Under the pieces are notes generated by a model. The model was not told the DNA's origin. It did no database searches and worked only from the letters and a program-made list of their open reading frames with translations. Position numbers and translations under genes: made by a program. This document shows, piece by piece, positions 52,846 to 63,757 of a DNA stretch of 64,000 bases. The stretch's first letter is position 1, and every line of letters begins with the position of its first letter. This stretch comes from Micromussa lordhowensis. Its lineage: Eukaryota > Cnidaria > Anthozoa > Scleractinia > Lobophylliidae. The stretch lies in NCBI GenBank assembly GCA_964020085.1, contig OZ026595.1, forward strand, positions 10,361,016 to 10,425,015, read 5' to 3'.

Positions 52846-54099
52846 ATGACTCAGCTTTTTGAAATTAAAGTGAAACTATCAGAAAATAAGAAGAAGAATA
52901 TCGGTGATGCTTACCGTAAAAGGGAAACAGTTGTAATCAGACTCACAAATGATTCTCTCAGGGGAAATGACACTTAATACGTTCCAGCGATGATGAAGAA
53001 GAGATTAGAGAAGAATCGTAGAGAGAATAAAGGTATGGATATTAAGCTTTCCAAGACAAATATCAGAAAACAAGTAGGTGGTAGTTTATTGACTTCTATT
53101 CTAGCCCTCGGACGTACATTCGGACCAACCATTGCGAAAACCTTGGGATTATCAGCTTTGGGAGGGTTAGCCAGTGAAGGCGCAAGCCAAATTGTCAAGA
53201 CAATAGCTGGAAAAGGACTACAGAAAGGAGGTTTCCTTATACCACAAAACAAAATTGACAAACCCGTTGCAAACAAGCATCTTCTATCAACAAAACAAAA
53301 GAAAGATATAATTGAAGCCCTTCAATCAGGTTCAGGTGTTGTTATAAAACCGACAAAAACGCAATCGGGTGGTTTCCTTGGCACTTTACTAGCCAGTATT
53401 GGGATTCCTATGATATTGAACGCTTTGACCGGAAAGGGCGCTCCCAAGATTGGACTTCCCATCCCTCCTCAAAAAGGCGGAAGAGGGGCCCCGAGAATGG
53501 GTATGTATAATCCACCACCATATATTGGAACATGGGACAAACAAGCTGGTATGGGAACAAAAAAAAAAGAAGGGAAAAGGTCTACTATTAGGCCCAAACA
53601 GTCCATTCAATTCAATCCCACTCGTAGGAGCAATACTGTAAAACCGAAATTCTATGAAGACATCCCTATGAGCAATCATGATCTGATAAAATGGTGTAGA
53701 TATCTGAATATCCCAATCAATGATGTTTTGTCAATAGATCAAAAAGTTCCACACAACCACAAACAAGCTTTGTTTATCTACAATCTTGAGCCATCATACA
53801 TGAGCGGAAGTCATTGGGTAACAACTTATGTGAAAGATGATGTCATCAATTATTTTGACAGCTTTGGTATGCCTCCGTTCCAAGAATTGGTCAATCATGC
53901 GAAAAGAAAGAATTTAACTTTACTTCACCAAAATAATCAGATTCAAAATATAAAAACAACCACATGTGGATACTTCTGCTTATACTTTTTGAATGAAATG
54001 AATAAAGGAAATTCATATTTTGATTTATTAAAAGTATTCAACATACATGACACAATGAAAAATGAAAGATTCATCAAACATTATTTTAAAAATATATAA
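52846..54099 (+). pseudogene. Maverick B minor-capsid-like region fused to adenain-like protease
   Basis: A single frame from ATG 52846, broken only by TAA at 52975-52977, and open from 52990. The N-terminal part is a short motif (FEIKVKLSENKKKN, then GMDIKLSKTNIRKQVGG). Gly/Leu-rich amphipathic segments follow (LLTSILALGRTF, then FLGTLLASIGIPMI), resembling pVI/pX-type proteins. The C-terminal protease, numbered from 52990, has His275 in GSHWV, Asp290 in FDSFG and Cys326 in TTCGYFC. In adenovirus the protease uses a pVI peptide as cofactor; here both kinds of sequence share one frame. Only the early stop breaks it. Confidence 0.8.
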
Positions 54100-54110
54100 T
54101 ATATTCATAT

Positions 54111-54665
54111 ATGACAAATTATAAAGCATATGGATTGAATCTTTCAAAAAAAATTAAAGATGCCATCATTGAAGCGCATAATGACAAAACAGAAATAACA
54201 ATTGGTTTAAATTATAATAAGTTGAAAGGAAATGACAAACTAATGTTAACAAATGAACAAATTGATAAAATCAGAAAAGCAATAAAAGATGGTAAAAAAG
54301 ACAAAGACAAAAGAGGGGTAACAACAATAAAAATCTCAAAAACACAAATCAAAAAAGCACCACAAAATATTTTACCAGAAAAAATCATCTTACCTTCAAC
54401 CAAACCATATTGTGGAATGAAAAACAAAATTCCTTCAGGTTATTATCGTGGATCAATACAAGAATGTTTACAAAAAAATCAAATCAGATATTATGGAACA
54501 GAAAAAGTAGATCAAAAAATGATCCAAGAATTGATCAAGTCAATGCCAAAAAGAAAGAAGAAAGTTTCTAGCACGGATTTGGCTGAAAAAAGAGGAACAT
54601 TAGGAGGAATCAGATACAAACTCAGAATAATCAGAGAAGAAATGAAGCATGAAAGAAATAAATAA
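54111..54665 (+). CDS. Maverick B conserved small protein, function unknown
   Basis: 184 codons from ATG 54111. The first 80 residues repeat the pattern at the start of the preceding gene: a helix, a beta-rich ITIGLNYNKLKGNDKLMLT, then GVTTIKISKTQIKK. The second part has SGYYRGSIQECLQKNQIRYYG, a block recurring in Maverick proteins, and a basic end. The frame is open. The shared domain suggests both act on the same partner, perhaps DNA or capsid (inference). Confidence 0.6.
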   Translation: MTNYKAYGLNLSKKIKDAIIEAHNDKTEITIGLNYNKLKGNDKLMLTNEQIDKIRKAIKDGKKDKDKRGVTTIKISKTQIKKAPQNILPEKIILPSTKPYCGMKNKIPSGYYRGSIQECLQKNQIRYYGTEKVDQKMIQELIKSMPKRKKKVSSTDLAEKRGTLGGIRYKLRIIREEMKHERNK

Positions 54666-54766
54666 AAATTGGAAAAACTGAAAGAGGAAGAAACAAGGTT
54701 GAAAAAAGTGGGATTGAAGTCAGCAATTGGCTAAAGGACAATACTCCCAATTAGAAAGAAATATAT

Positions 54767-56025
54767 GGCCGTCGATAAAACCCGGAACATGGAACATCCC
54801 GGAACATGCCGGAACATCCCGGAACATCGAATAATTATAATAATTATGAGAAATATATGTAAAATTAGGTTTTTTTTAACTGAATTGAGGAGATAATAAT
54901 AGTTTCCTTTGCTCTACATCGAACAGGGTCTTTGTGACAGACCTAAATTTATGGTGTTATAAACCTAGACGATTCAATAGTATTCATGTTGCTTCCTTGA
55001 GCATTTTCCTTATCCAATTCCACGTTGTTTACCTCACCTTCGAAATTCCCTTGACGAAGATCTCTCATTTCTTTAAAGTCTGAGGTGTTCGTCTGAACTT
55101 ATTGTCAAGTCACACCAGTAGCCATTAATATTGTAGTTTTGTTACTTCGTGTTGCAAAAGGCTATCCCCAGTTTTCGCGCTCTTCGCTAGGAACGCCTGG
55201 CACTATAGCCTCCCACGCAGACGCTCTCAGAGGCTCGTCACGCGTTCCTTTCCCACGTGAGGAAGGAACGCGTGGCGAGCCCATAACAGCGTCTGCTTGG
55301 GAGGCTACTGGCACTATGACCCACCAATTCAGCCTCCCACGCAGCGCAGACGATGTCAGGCTTGTCACCCGTTCCTCTCCACGAGGAACGCGTGGCCAGG
55401 CTTACACCTTTCCGGAAGCTCGAGTAACAAGCAATTAGTCATTATAGACATAACAAAATCAATCATCAGAGCTCGAGTAGTCCGATCTATTTTAGACAAG
55501 AAACGCAATGTTAAATAGTTTTTATTTCTAACTCATGGGCCCACATGGGAAGAACCATTTCTTCATGAGAACTCGTGTATACACATATCTTTGAATTGAT
55601 GTAATGAAGACATAAATAAAGACATGAACATCGTATACCATAGGCTACCATATTTTTCGGTCTGCTTGAAGCGTTCGAAGGCCACCGTCTTGGTTTTCAA
55701 TAAAGAACGAAATCTGCGAATAAGGGACAGTCACGTGATTAAACTGATAGCGAAGCGGTGACTGTAAGGAATGGATTTAGTCTACTTCCGGTAAGTTAGT
55801 TGCCAGCCTTCACGCATTGAAGTTATTTTCAGTTTTCTTCGTTTTTTTTCTTTGTGTGTGTGTTTTCTTTTCTTTTCTTTATATATGTATTCTGAGCTGA
55901 TACCTGCTTAATTAAAAAAAAACCTAATTTTACATATATTTCTCATAATTATTATAATTATTCGATGTTCCGGAATGTTCCGGCATGTTCCGGGATGTTC
56001 CATGTTCCTGGTTTTATCGACGGCC
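54767..56025. mobile_element. Mutator-like non-autonomous element with 9-bp TSD
   Basis: 1259 bp. Terminal inverted repeats of about 111 bp start GGCCGTCGATAAAACC and hold four 'ccggaacat' words. The 9-bp duplication GAAATATAT lies at 54758-54766 and 56026-56034. The interior has no transposase. Long TIRs and a 9-bp TSD fit a MULE-type MITE. It separates the capsid block from the PLA2/integrase block of Maverick B. Confidence 0.85.
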
Positions 56026-56048
56026 GAAATATATAACATATATTTATA

Positions 56049-56828
56049 ATGGTAAAATCATATTGTGTTAAACAGAAGACACAAACTGAATGTGTTCCAG
56101 GTAGTGAACGATACGTTAAAGCTAAAAATGGGCGTATGATGCTTAAATGCACTTGTGCTGAATGTGGAATAACAAAAGCTAAATTTGTTAAGAATCAGGG
56201 AAACTGATTGAGCCCTCACAAGCTGGGGGCAGTTTGTTTGATATTCATGACAGTCATTCTCTTAGTGAGATTGCTTTGAAAGGTTTGGCTAATCTGGGGC
56301 TTACCTTGCTCGAAAGGGTGTTGCAAAAGCTATCAAATCAGATTATGCAAAGAAGAAGATTAAAAATGTTGCAAATAAGTATCTTGATCAAGTCCTTGAC
56401 AGTTTCGCATCAAATATATCACCAACTGGTGGTGCAATAGATATACATAAGGCTATAGTAAAAGTTGCGCCAAAGAAAGGTTTTGTGATGCCAGGGCACA
56501 GATATACGGGTCCTGGATATCCTCTTGAAGAGCAGTTAAGGTATGATCCCAACACTGGTCAGATACTTGAGATATATCAACAACCAACAGGTAGAACAGA
56601 TGCTGTCAGCATGCAACATGATGTTGATTACTCAGTTTGCGGAAACAACCAAAAAGTAACCAAGTAAAATGTAAGAATGATGCAGATCGTAAAATGGTTA
56701 AGGCTCTTGATGCTATTCCTTGGAAAGAAAGACAATGGGGACATGCTATAGCTCGAAATGCTATAGCAGCTAAGTCAAAATTAGGTATGGGTGCTAAGTC
56801 AAAAAACGTAAAAAGCCGCCGAGTGTAG
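56049..56828 (+). pseudogene. Maverick B zinc-ribbon plus PLA2-like gene, broken
   Basis: It starts at ATG 56049 with a small zinc-ribbon-like unit (KNGRMMLKCTCAECG); one expected Cys is Gln (CVKQ). After several frameshifts come SLFDIHDSHSLSEIALKG and IDIHKAIVKVAPKKG. Next is a phospholipase A2 core with the calcium-loop RYTGPGYPLEEQ and the catalytic MQHDVDY. A further frame holds a helical basic end (WKERQWGHAIARNAI). The PLA2 fold is like that used by parvovirus capsids to leave endosomes. At least three frame changes inactivate it. Confidence 0.7.
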
Positions 56829-56838
56829 AAAACTGGTA

Positions 56839-57766
56839 AGAACAATTAGCTGATGAATTACATAAACCCATAAAACGTAATTTCACTCGGCGGCGTGTAA
56901 TCACAAATCATATTGATGAAATATGGGCAACTGATCTAGTTGAAATGCAACAGTTTAGTAAATGGAATAAAGGTTACCGATATCTTCTAATGATTATTGA
57001 TGTTTTTAGTAAATGCGGTTGGATTGTACCATTGAAGGATAAGAAAGGTGAATCTGTTGCTGAAGCGTTTAAAACGATATTCAAGGAAGGCAGAAAACCA
57101 CAGTTTTTATGGGTTGATAAGGGACAGGAGTTCTACAACAAACATTTGAAAGACCTATTAGAGAAAAATGGGATACATATGTACTCAACTGAGAATGAAG
57201 AAAAGTCATCAGTGGTTGAAAGATGGAATAGAACGATTAAATCCAAAATGTGGAAGCAGTTCACTGTCCAAGGTAATACAAAGTATCTCGATATGTTACC
57301 TAAAATATTGAAAAAGTATAATAATACCAAACATTCAAGCATCAAAATGACGCCCATAGAAGCATCCAATAAGAAGAATGAGGGAATTGTCTACTTTAAT
57401 CTATATGGTGATATTGAAACATCAAAGCAGAAGCCAAAATTTAAAATAGGTGATAAGGTCCGAATATCTAAATACAAACGAAATGTATTCGATAAAGGTT
57501 ATACACCAAATTGGACAGAAGAAGTATTTGCAGTTGATAAGATTCAATACACTAATCCAATAACATACAAAATAAAGGATCTAAATGATGAGACTATAGA
57601 AGGGAGTTTTTATGAACCTGAATTATTAAAAGTCAAGCAGGATGTTTTCCGTATTGATAAGGTCATTCGCAGAGATTATAAGAAGAAACAAGCTTTAATA
57701 AAGTGGAAGGGATATGGTGATGAATTTAATAGCTGGATTTCAATGAAGGATTTAATAAGTGTATGA
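56839..57766 (+). CDS. Maverick B integrase with chromodomain
   Basis: The open frame begins at 56839, after a TAA, and ends at 57766; the first ATG is at 56945 but conserved sequence begins earlier (QLADELHKPIKRNFTRRRV). The DDE core is IWATDLVEM, LWVDKGQEFYN and SSVVERWNRTIKSKM. An SH3-like region (KFKIGDKVRISKYKR) and a chromodomain (FRIDKVIRRDY, then ALIKWKGYGDEFNSW) follow. No stop within. Without an upstream start the protein probably began in the PLA2 region or at a lost ATG. It would insert the element's DNA. Confidence 0.85.
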
Positions 57767-57853
57767 AAATGATAAGTACAAATTATGTAACTTATATTGT
57801 AAGATAATACAATATAAGTTGTATATTTGCTGTTTTAATGATGGCCAAAAATA

Positions 57854-58604
57854 TTATTGTTTTTGGCTATTTTTGCAATGCTTCTTGTGCTTATATTTAT
57901 TATTATTCTTAATCAATTTGTTACAATTTATACATTCAAATTCTTTGTTTCGCCAGTCTTGTAAACGGTTCTTTTTGTCTTCATCTGAAACTCTTCGTGG
58001 TCTTATGTTTGCGGATTTGAAATAGTTTTCAGGTAAATCTTCTTCTTTGATATACTCAAATGTATAAGAATGGCCATCCTTCTTCGATACACCCGATTTA
58101 TAACCATACCAACTTTCACAGACTCTTTTTATAGTACCATGATTAATACCTAAATGTTGTTGAGTCGCATATAAGCTGTAATAATATGTTACTTCTCCAG
58201 TTTCAATATTAGTTGCTTTCACACATTTTCGGTTTTTATGATTATTTGCAATAAATGTGTAATCAATATTTGTTGCAGCTTTTTTATTATTTTCTGATGG
58301 AGTAAGCAACTGTAAATTACAAAGTCGGTTATCATGCCTAACATCATTAATATGATCAATAACTTTTCCTTCTGGAATTACACCATTGAAGCACTCCCAA
58401 ACGAATCGATGGACATAATAACGCTTTTGTCCAGATTGACCATGTTTTCTCACAGAACATAACATATAACCATCATATTTTTTGAACCTTTTGTCGGTAC
58501 TTTTTTAATAATATTTATGATATTTCCATTTTCATCTGAAGCATAAAGATCATATATTGGATGGATGATGTAAACGTGGTCGTTAATAATAAGTTTACTC
58601 ATTT
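57854..58604 (-). pseudogene. Maverick B HNH endonuclease with NUMOD-like N-terminus
   Basis: It starts at ATG 58604 (MSKLIINDHVYIIHPIYDLYA), a NUMOD4-like opening. After a one-base frame change near 58475 the HNH core follows: VHRFVWECFNG, then IDHINDVRHDNRLCNLQLLTPSEN. A DNA-binding helix region (YATQQHLGINHGTIKRV) and a C-terminal Cys/His cluster (ECINCNKL ... HKKHC) follow. It is on the opposite strand to its neighbours. Such genes are common in giant viruses and phages as selfish homing nucleases. Confidence 0.75.
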
Positions 58605-58703
58605 TATATATAAATTATAAAAATACTAAACTTTTATATGACTTTAGTAAAAATTTATTAGGGTATAAAGAATTGGTACTTCAATATTATTACAAAGAAA
58701 ATT

Positions 58704-61700
58704 ATGTCACAATATAGTATGAACGCTCGCAACCTCCACAATCTTACCAAATCTCAATTGATCAACTTGTTGATTAAGCAAAATTCGGAAATACAAAAGT
58801 TGTTGCCACAAAATATACAACAGGAACCAATCCAAACTCCAATAACAGAAAAACCAATCCCACCCCCTCGTAAGAGTGTGAAGCAGATGGTGCAAGATTA
58901 TGAAGATAACATAATTGAACCACCATTAGAATTCAGAGATGATTATAAACCCACACCACTGCCAAAGACTAAGATAGAGCAAGTGGATAGAGCTCTGAAA
59001 TTGGTATCAAAAATAACAAAGACCCCTTAGCACAACTACAAAGAACAAGAAAGGCTATTGGGTATCATATCAAGAATATACTTTCAGATATGAAGGGTTT
59101 AAAAGCAGTTGAAACGCTTACATTGAAATTAAAAAAATCAGCAAAAAATGAAATAATGTATACAACCACATACTTCAACAGCAAACCTCAAACTATAATC
59201 AACAACACAGAAATCTATGAATCACTACAATTATCAGAACAACAAATATTGAACCTAGTAGCTCAATGGATATCCAATGGTTCTGGTTGGACTGTTGAAT
59301 CAGTTGACAATCACTATATTAATGTTGTACAATATGAACCAATGAAAGGATCTTCATATATTAAACTTCCACAAGAACTAAGAAACAGTGCAAAAGGATT
59401 GATTAATATGAAAAACGAAGACAATGAATGCTTCAGATGGTGTCATATCAGACATTTGAATCCACAAGATATACATCCAGAAAGGATCAAAAAAGTTGAC
59501 AAACAATATGTTAACAATTTGAATTACTCTGGAATTGAATTCCCTGTGACAACCAAGCAGTATAATAAAATTGAAAAGCAAAATGAGATTAATATCAATG
59601 TATTTGGTTATGAGAACAAACAACCATATCCAATCTATGTTTCAAAAGAAAATTATGCAAATCATATGGAACTATTATTAATAACTGAAAATGAAAATAA
59701 ACATTATGTTCTGATAAAAGATTTCAATAGAATCATGTTCAACAAAACAAAACACAATGAAAGAAAGCATTTCTGTATGTATTGTCTCCAATGTTTCAGC
59801 TCTGAAAGAGTATTGACTGATCATAAAGATAATTGTATCATAGTAAATGGAACACAAAGAATAAAAATGCCTGAGAAGGGTAATAATATATTACAATTCA
59901 ATAATTTCCATAAACAACAACAAGTACCATTTGTGATCTATGCTGATTTCGAAGCTATAACAGAAAAAATATCCAATTGTCAACCAAATGATAATCAATC
60001 ATACACACATGTTTATCAAAAGCATACTGACTGTGGATTTGGTTATAAACTTGTTTGTTGTTATGATGATAAATACAGCAAACCTTTGATAATGTATAGA
60101 GGTGAAAAAGCTGTTTATAAATTCATGGAGCAAATGTTAAAAGAAGTCAAATATTGTAAAAATGTTATGAAAAAAGAATTCAACAAACCTTTGAAAATGA
60201 CAAAGAAAGATGAAGAGAAATTTAACAAAGCTGAAGAATGTTATATTTGTAATAAAAAGTTTACTGATGAAGATATTAGAGTTCGAGACCATTGTCATAT
60301 AACTGGTAATTATAGAGGCTCAGCTCATCAAGAATGTAATCTGAAACTAAGAGTGAATCCTGAGCAATTAAAAATACCTGTTATCTTCCATAACCTAAGA
60401 GGTTAGGATTCACATTTCATTATGCAAGAAATTGGTGAAATAGTTAAGAAGTATACATATACAAATAAGAAAGGTGAAAAATGTCAAATGAACATAAATG
60501 CAATCCCAAACAATATGGAGAAGTATATGGCATTCATGTTAGGTAATAATCTTACCTTTATTGATAGTTTCCAATTTATGGGATTCAGTCTTGAAAAATT
60601 AGTTAGCAATTTACCAAAGGAAACATTAAAATATACTTCACAACGATTCAAAGGTGATAAGTTTGATTTAATGATTAGAAAAGGTATTTATCCGTATGAC
60701 TATATGGACAGTTTCAAAAAGTTTGAAGATACTGTTTTACCGACAAAAGATCAATTTTACAGTTTATTGAATGATGAACATATATCAGATGAAGATTATC
60801 AACATGCTAAAAATGTTTGGAAAATGTTCTCCATGAAAAATATGGGTGAATACCATGATTTATATTTGCAATCAGATATACTTCTTTTAGCTGATGTATT
60901 TGAAAACTTTAGAAAAACATGTCTTGAGTATTATAAATTAGATCCATGTCATTATTTCACATCACCTGGTTTGTCTTGGGATGCTATGTTGAAGATGACT
61001 GATATTAAATTAGAATTGATGACTGATATTGATATGTTTCAATTCATTGAAAAATAATTGCGTGGTGGTATTAGTTATATAGCCAATCGTTATGGTAAAG
61101 CAAATAATAAATACATGAAAGATTATAATGAGAAGGCTCCCTCAAAATATATCATGTATCTTGATGCTAATAACTTGTATGGTTGGGCTATGAGCCAATA
61201 TCTTCCAACTGGTGGATTCAAATGGATGAAACAAAAACATATTGATAAGATAAATCTTGCTCAGTATAAAGAAGATAATAATAAGGGTTTCATTGCAGAA
61301 GTAGATCTTGAGTATCCAGAAGAGTTACATGATCTTCATAATGATTATCCCTTGGGACCAGAAAAGGTTAAAGTAACAGAAAACATGTTATCTGATTATT
61401 GTAAGAAGATAGCTGAGAAATATAATATATCAGTTGGTCTTGTACAAAAACTAATACCAACACTCAGCAATAAAAATAAATACGTTCTTCATTACAGAAA
61501 CTTACAACTATATATTGATCTTGGTTTGAAAGTGACTAAAGTTCATCGTGTATTCAAGTTTAATCAATCACCATGGTTAAAACAATATATTGACTTCAAT
61601 ACAGAAAAAAGAAAGAATGCTCAAAATGCTTTTGAAAAAGATTTCTTCAAATTAAAGAATAATAGTGTATTTGGTAAGACAATGGAAAATATAAGAAAAA

Positions 61701-62432
61701 GAGTTGATGTAAGATAGATTAGTGGCTGATAAGAAGAAGTTAACAAAGTTAGCAAGCAAACCAACTTATATCAGTAGTAAGATCTTCAATGAGAACTTAG
61801 TAGCAGTTCATAAGATAAAAGAAACACTTACCCTAAATAGGCCGGCATATGTAGGGATGTGTATCTTAGATCTTAGTAAGACATTGATGTATGATTTTCA
61901 TTACAACTATATTAAAGATAAATATGGAGACAAAGCAAGACTACTGTTCACAGACACAGACTCTCTGACTTATGAGATTGAAGCTGATGATGTGTATCAA
62001 GACTTTTGGAATGATAAATATAAGTTTGACAATAGTGACTATCCTGAAAGCTCAAAGTATTTTGATAAGTCGAATAAAAAAGTAATTGGTAAGTTCAAAG
62101 ATGAAGCTGCTGGAATTCCTATTTGTGAATTCATAGGTCTGCGATCTAAAATGTATAGTTATATGAAAGATAATCAAAAAGGTGGTAAGACTGCTAAAGG
62201 AATAAAAAAGAATGTTATCAAAAAAGACATCACACATGAAAATTATAAAAATACACTTTTCAATGCTGAACAAATGAGTCATAAAATGAAAACAATCAGA
62301 AGTGAAAATCATGAGCTTGGTAGTTATGAGATAAACAAAGTATCACTCAGCTGTTTTGATGATAAAAGATATTTGAATGATGATGGTATGACAAGTTATG
62401 CATATGGTCATAAAAATATTAAACAAAAATAA
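58704..62432 (+). pseudogene. Maverick B DNA polymerase B
   Basis: The N-terminal extension (58704-59030, with PIPPPRKSVKQMVQDYE) leads by a frameshift at CCCC (59024-59027) into the main frame (59090-60406). In-frame TAG at 60404-60406, TAA at 61055-61057, and a frameshift near 61715 break it. Motifs: exonuclease VIYADFEAI; treble-clef CYICNKK ... RDHCHITGNYRG ... CN; polymerase A YLDANNLYGWAMSQ; B LKNNSVFGKTMEN; C FTDTDSLTYE. The C-terminal end resembles that of Maverick A. There is no intron where A has one. Confidence 0.9.
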
Positions 62433-62809
62433 TTTCCCTATATACCCCTTGCAAGAATTTCAATCAACTTCTATAAACTGTTATGATATATATTGATGCT
62501 ATTGCAGAGGTTCAGCAATGGTACGTTTATGGTTATTATAAGTTTTCATATTTAATTTTCATTTAAATTGGTCCCAGTATTAATTCCAGTATTGGTCCCA
62601 ATAATGATAGAAGGTTTTATTACCAAACTGATGTCCCGGGTTTAGGTTTTGGTTCTAACTCCTATTTATGTTTTCCACATTTGGATTCAGCGGTGGTTTC
62701 ATTGATTTTATTTTCAGATTTTGGTTTAGGTTTTGGTTAAAAGATTAATCTATGTATTGCATTCTGTGTTTGATATGGATTTGGATTTTGTGTTAGGAAA
62801 ATTGAGTTG
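62433..62809. other. Non-coding stretch before the right TIR
   Basis: Contains short repeats ('ttggtcccagtattaattcc', 'gtttaggttttggtt'). No gene. Confidence 0.5.
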
Positions 62810-63202
62810 GATTGATTCAGCCGACTGAATAAGCTGATAAGATTTGACCTTGGATTCTGTGTTTGATATGGATTTGGATTTTGTGTTTTATATGGACTTT
62901 GAAAAGTGGGTTGGATTTTATTCTATGTTTGATTAATCCAAATGAGTAGTTATACAGTTGGGGGTATGGATTTGGATTTTGTGTTTGACCTTGTCCTAGA
63001 TTCTGTGTTTGATATGGACTTTGGATTTTATGTTTGACCTTGACCTTGGAAAAAATTATTTGACCTTGACCTTGGAAAAATTTATTTCACCTTGACCTTG
63101 GATTCTGTAGTTGGGGGTAAGATTAAAGAAATACAACACAAACAATCCAGGACAGAAATCCAATATGAAAACAGTCCTGGTCCCCCCAACTGTATAACTA
63201 CT
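62810..63202 (-). repeat. Maverick B right terminal inverted repeat
   Basis: Complement of the left TIR. The internal copy of the terminal motif is at 62945-62964, so the nested 258-bp module is also here (62945-63202). Confidence 0.9.
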
Positions 63203-63757
63203 TTTATACATCTTATTTTTAAAAGTTTTATTAAAACGTTCAACAACCGAAGCTTTAAGTCCTGATATAATGGTGAAGAAATCTATGTTATTGTCCCGCA
63301 GAAATTTCTGGAACACGCGATTAAGAAATTCAGTTCCCTGATCCGTTTGTAATTTAGATGGTTTACGTCCAGAGGAGAGAATGGTTTGAAAAGCCTTCAC
63401 TAGTTCTTGACCCTGTTTCGTCTTCAAAGCCACAACCCATGCATACTTGCTGAAAATATCCACACAGGTAAGCAAGTATTTGTAACCCTTGTTGTAGGGA
63501 CTGAGGTTTTAAACATCGCAAAGATCTGCTTGAAATTGTGCGTCTATACCAGGGACGATTACTCGACTCCGTTTGTAACGTCTACGAGCAGGTTTATGCA
63601 ACGTGTAAACATCTTGCTGACTTAACCAATCTTGCACTTGTTTGCAAGAAATTTCAGTCTCTCCTTCCTCTTTGACCGCTCTGTACACAGCATCTAAACC
63701 ACTGAAGCTTGCTGGGTGACTCGGATCGAGGTAAATACTCGCGAGCTTTTTCTCCAT
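63203..63757 (-). pseudogene. Maverick A integrase, N-terminal and catalytic part
   Basis: It starts with ATG at 63757 (MEKKLASIYLDPSHPAS). A helix-turn region (EISCKQVQDWLSQQDVYTLH) is followed by the DDE core: FQADLCDV, TDQGTEFLN and SVVERFNKTFKNKM. An in-frame TAA at 63509-63511 lies shortly after the first catalytic Asp. The frame then reaches the Maverick B insertion at 63202. Confidence 0.85.

Larger units (their letters stand above)
47617..63202. mobile_element. Maverick/Polinton B, complete with TIRs and TSD
   Basis: 15,586 bp. The ends are AGTAGTTATACAGTTGGGGG at 47617 and its complement ending at 63202. The 6-bp TTTATA lies on both sides (47611-47616, 63203-63208). Six-base target duplications and AG-starting ends are Maverick hallmarks. 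Genes are mostly on the plus strand. It is strikingly AT-rich compared with Maverick A, so the two come from different lineages. Most large genes have stops or frameshifts; the major capsid is open. Confidence 0.95.
31915..63757. mobile_element. Maverick/Polinton A (outer element; termini not seen)
   Basis: A set of Maverick hallmark genes lies between 31915 and 47616 and resumes at 63203-63757: DNA polymerase B, packaging ATPase, adenain-like protease, double-jelly-roll-type major capsid, penton-like protein and rve integrase with chromodomain. The left-hand block is on the plus strand, the capsid block and integrase on the minus. It is interrupted by LINE copy 3 (in the polymerase), by an inverted-repeat cassette (in the ATPase) and by Maverick B (in the integrase). 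Several genes carry stops or frameshifts, so it is a fossil. The termini lie outside the recognisable part. Confidence 0.85.
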
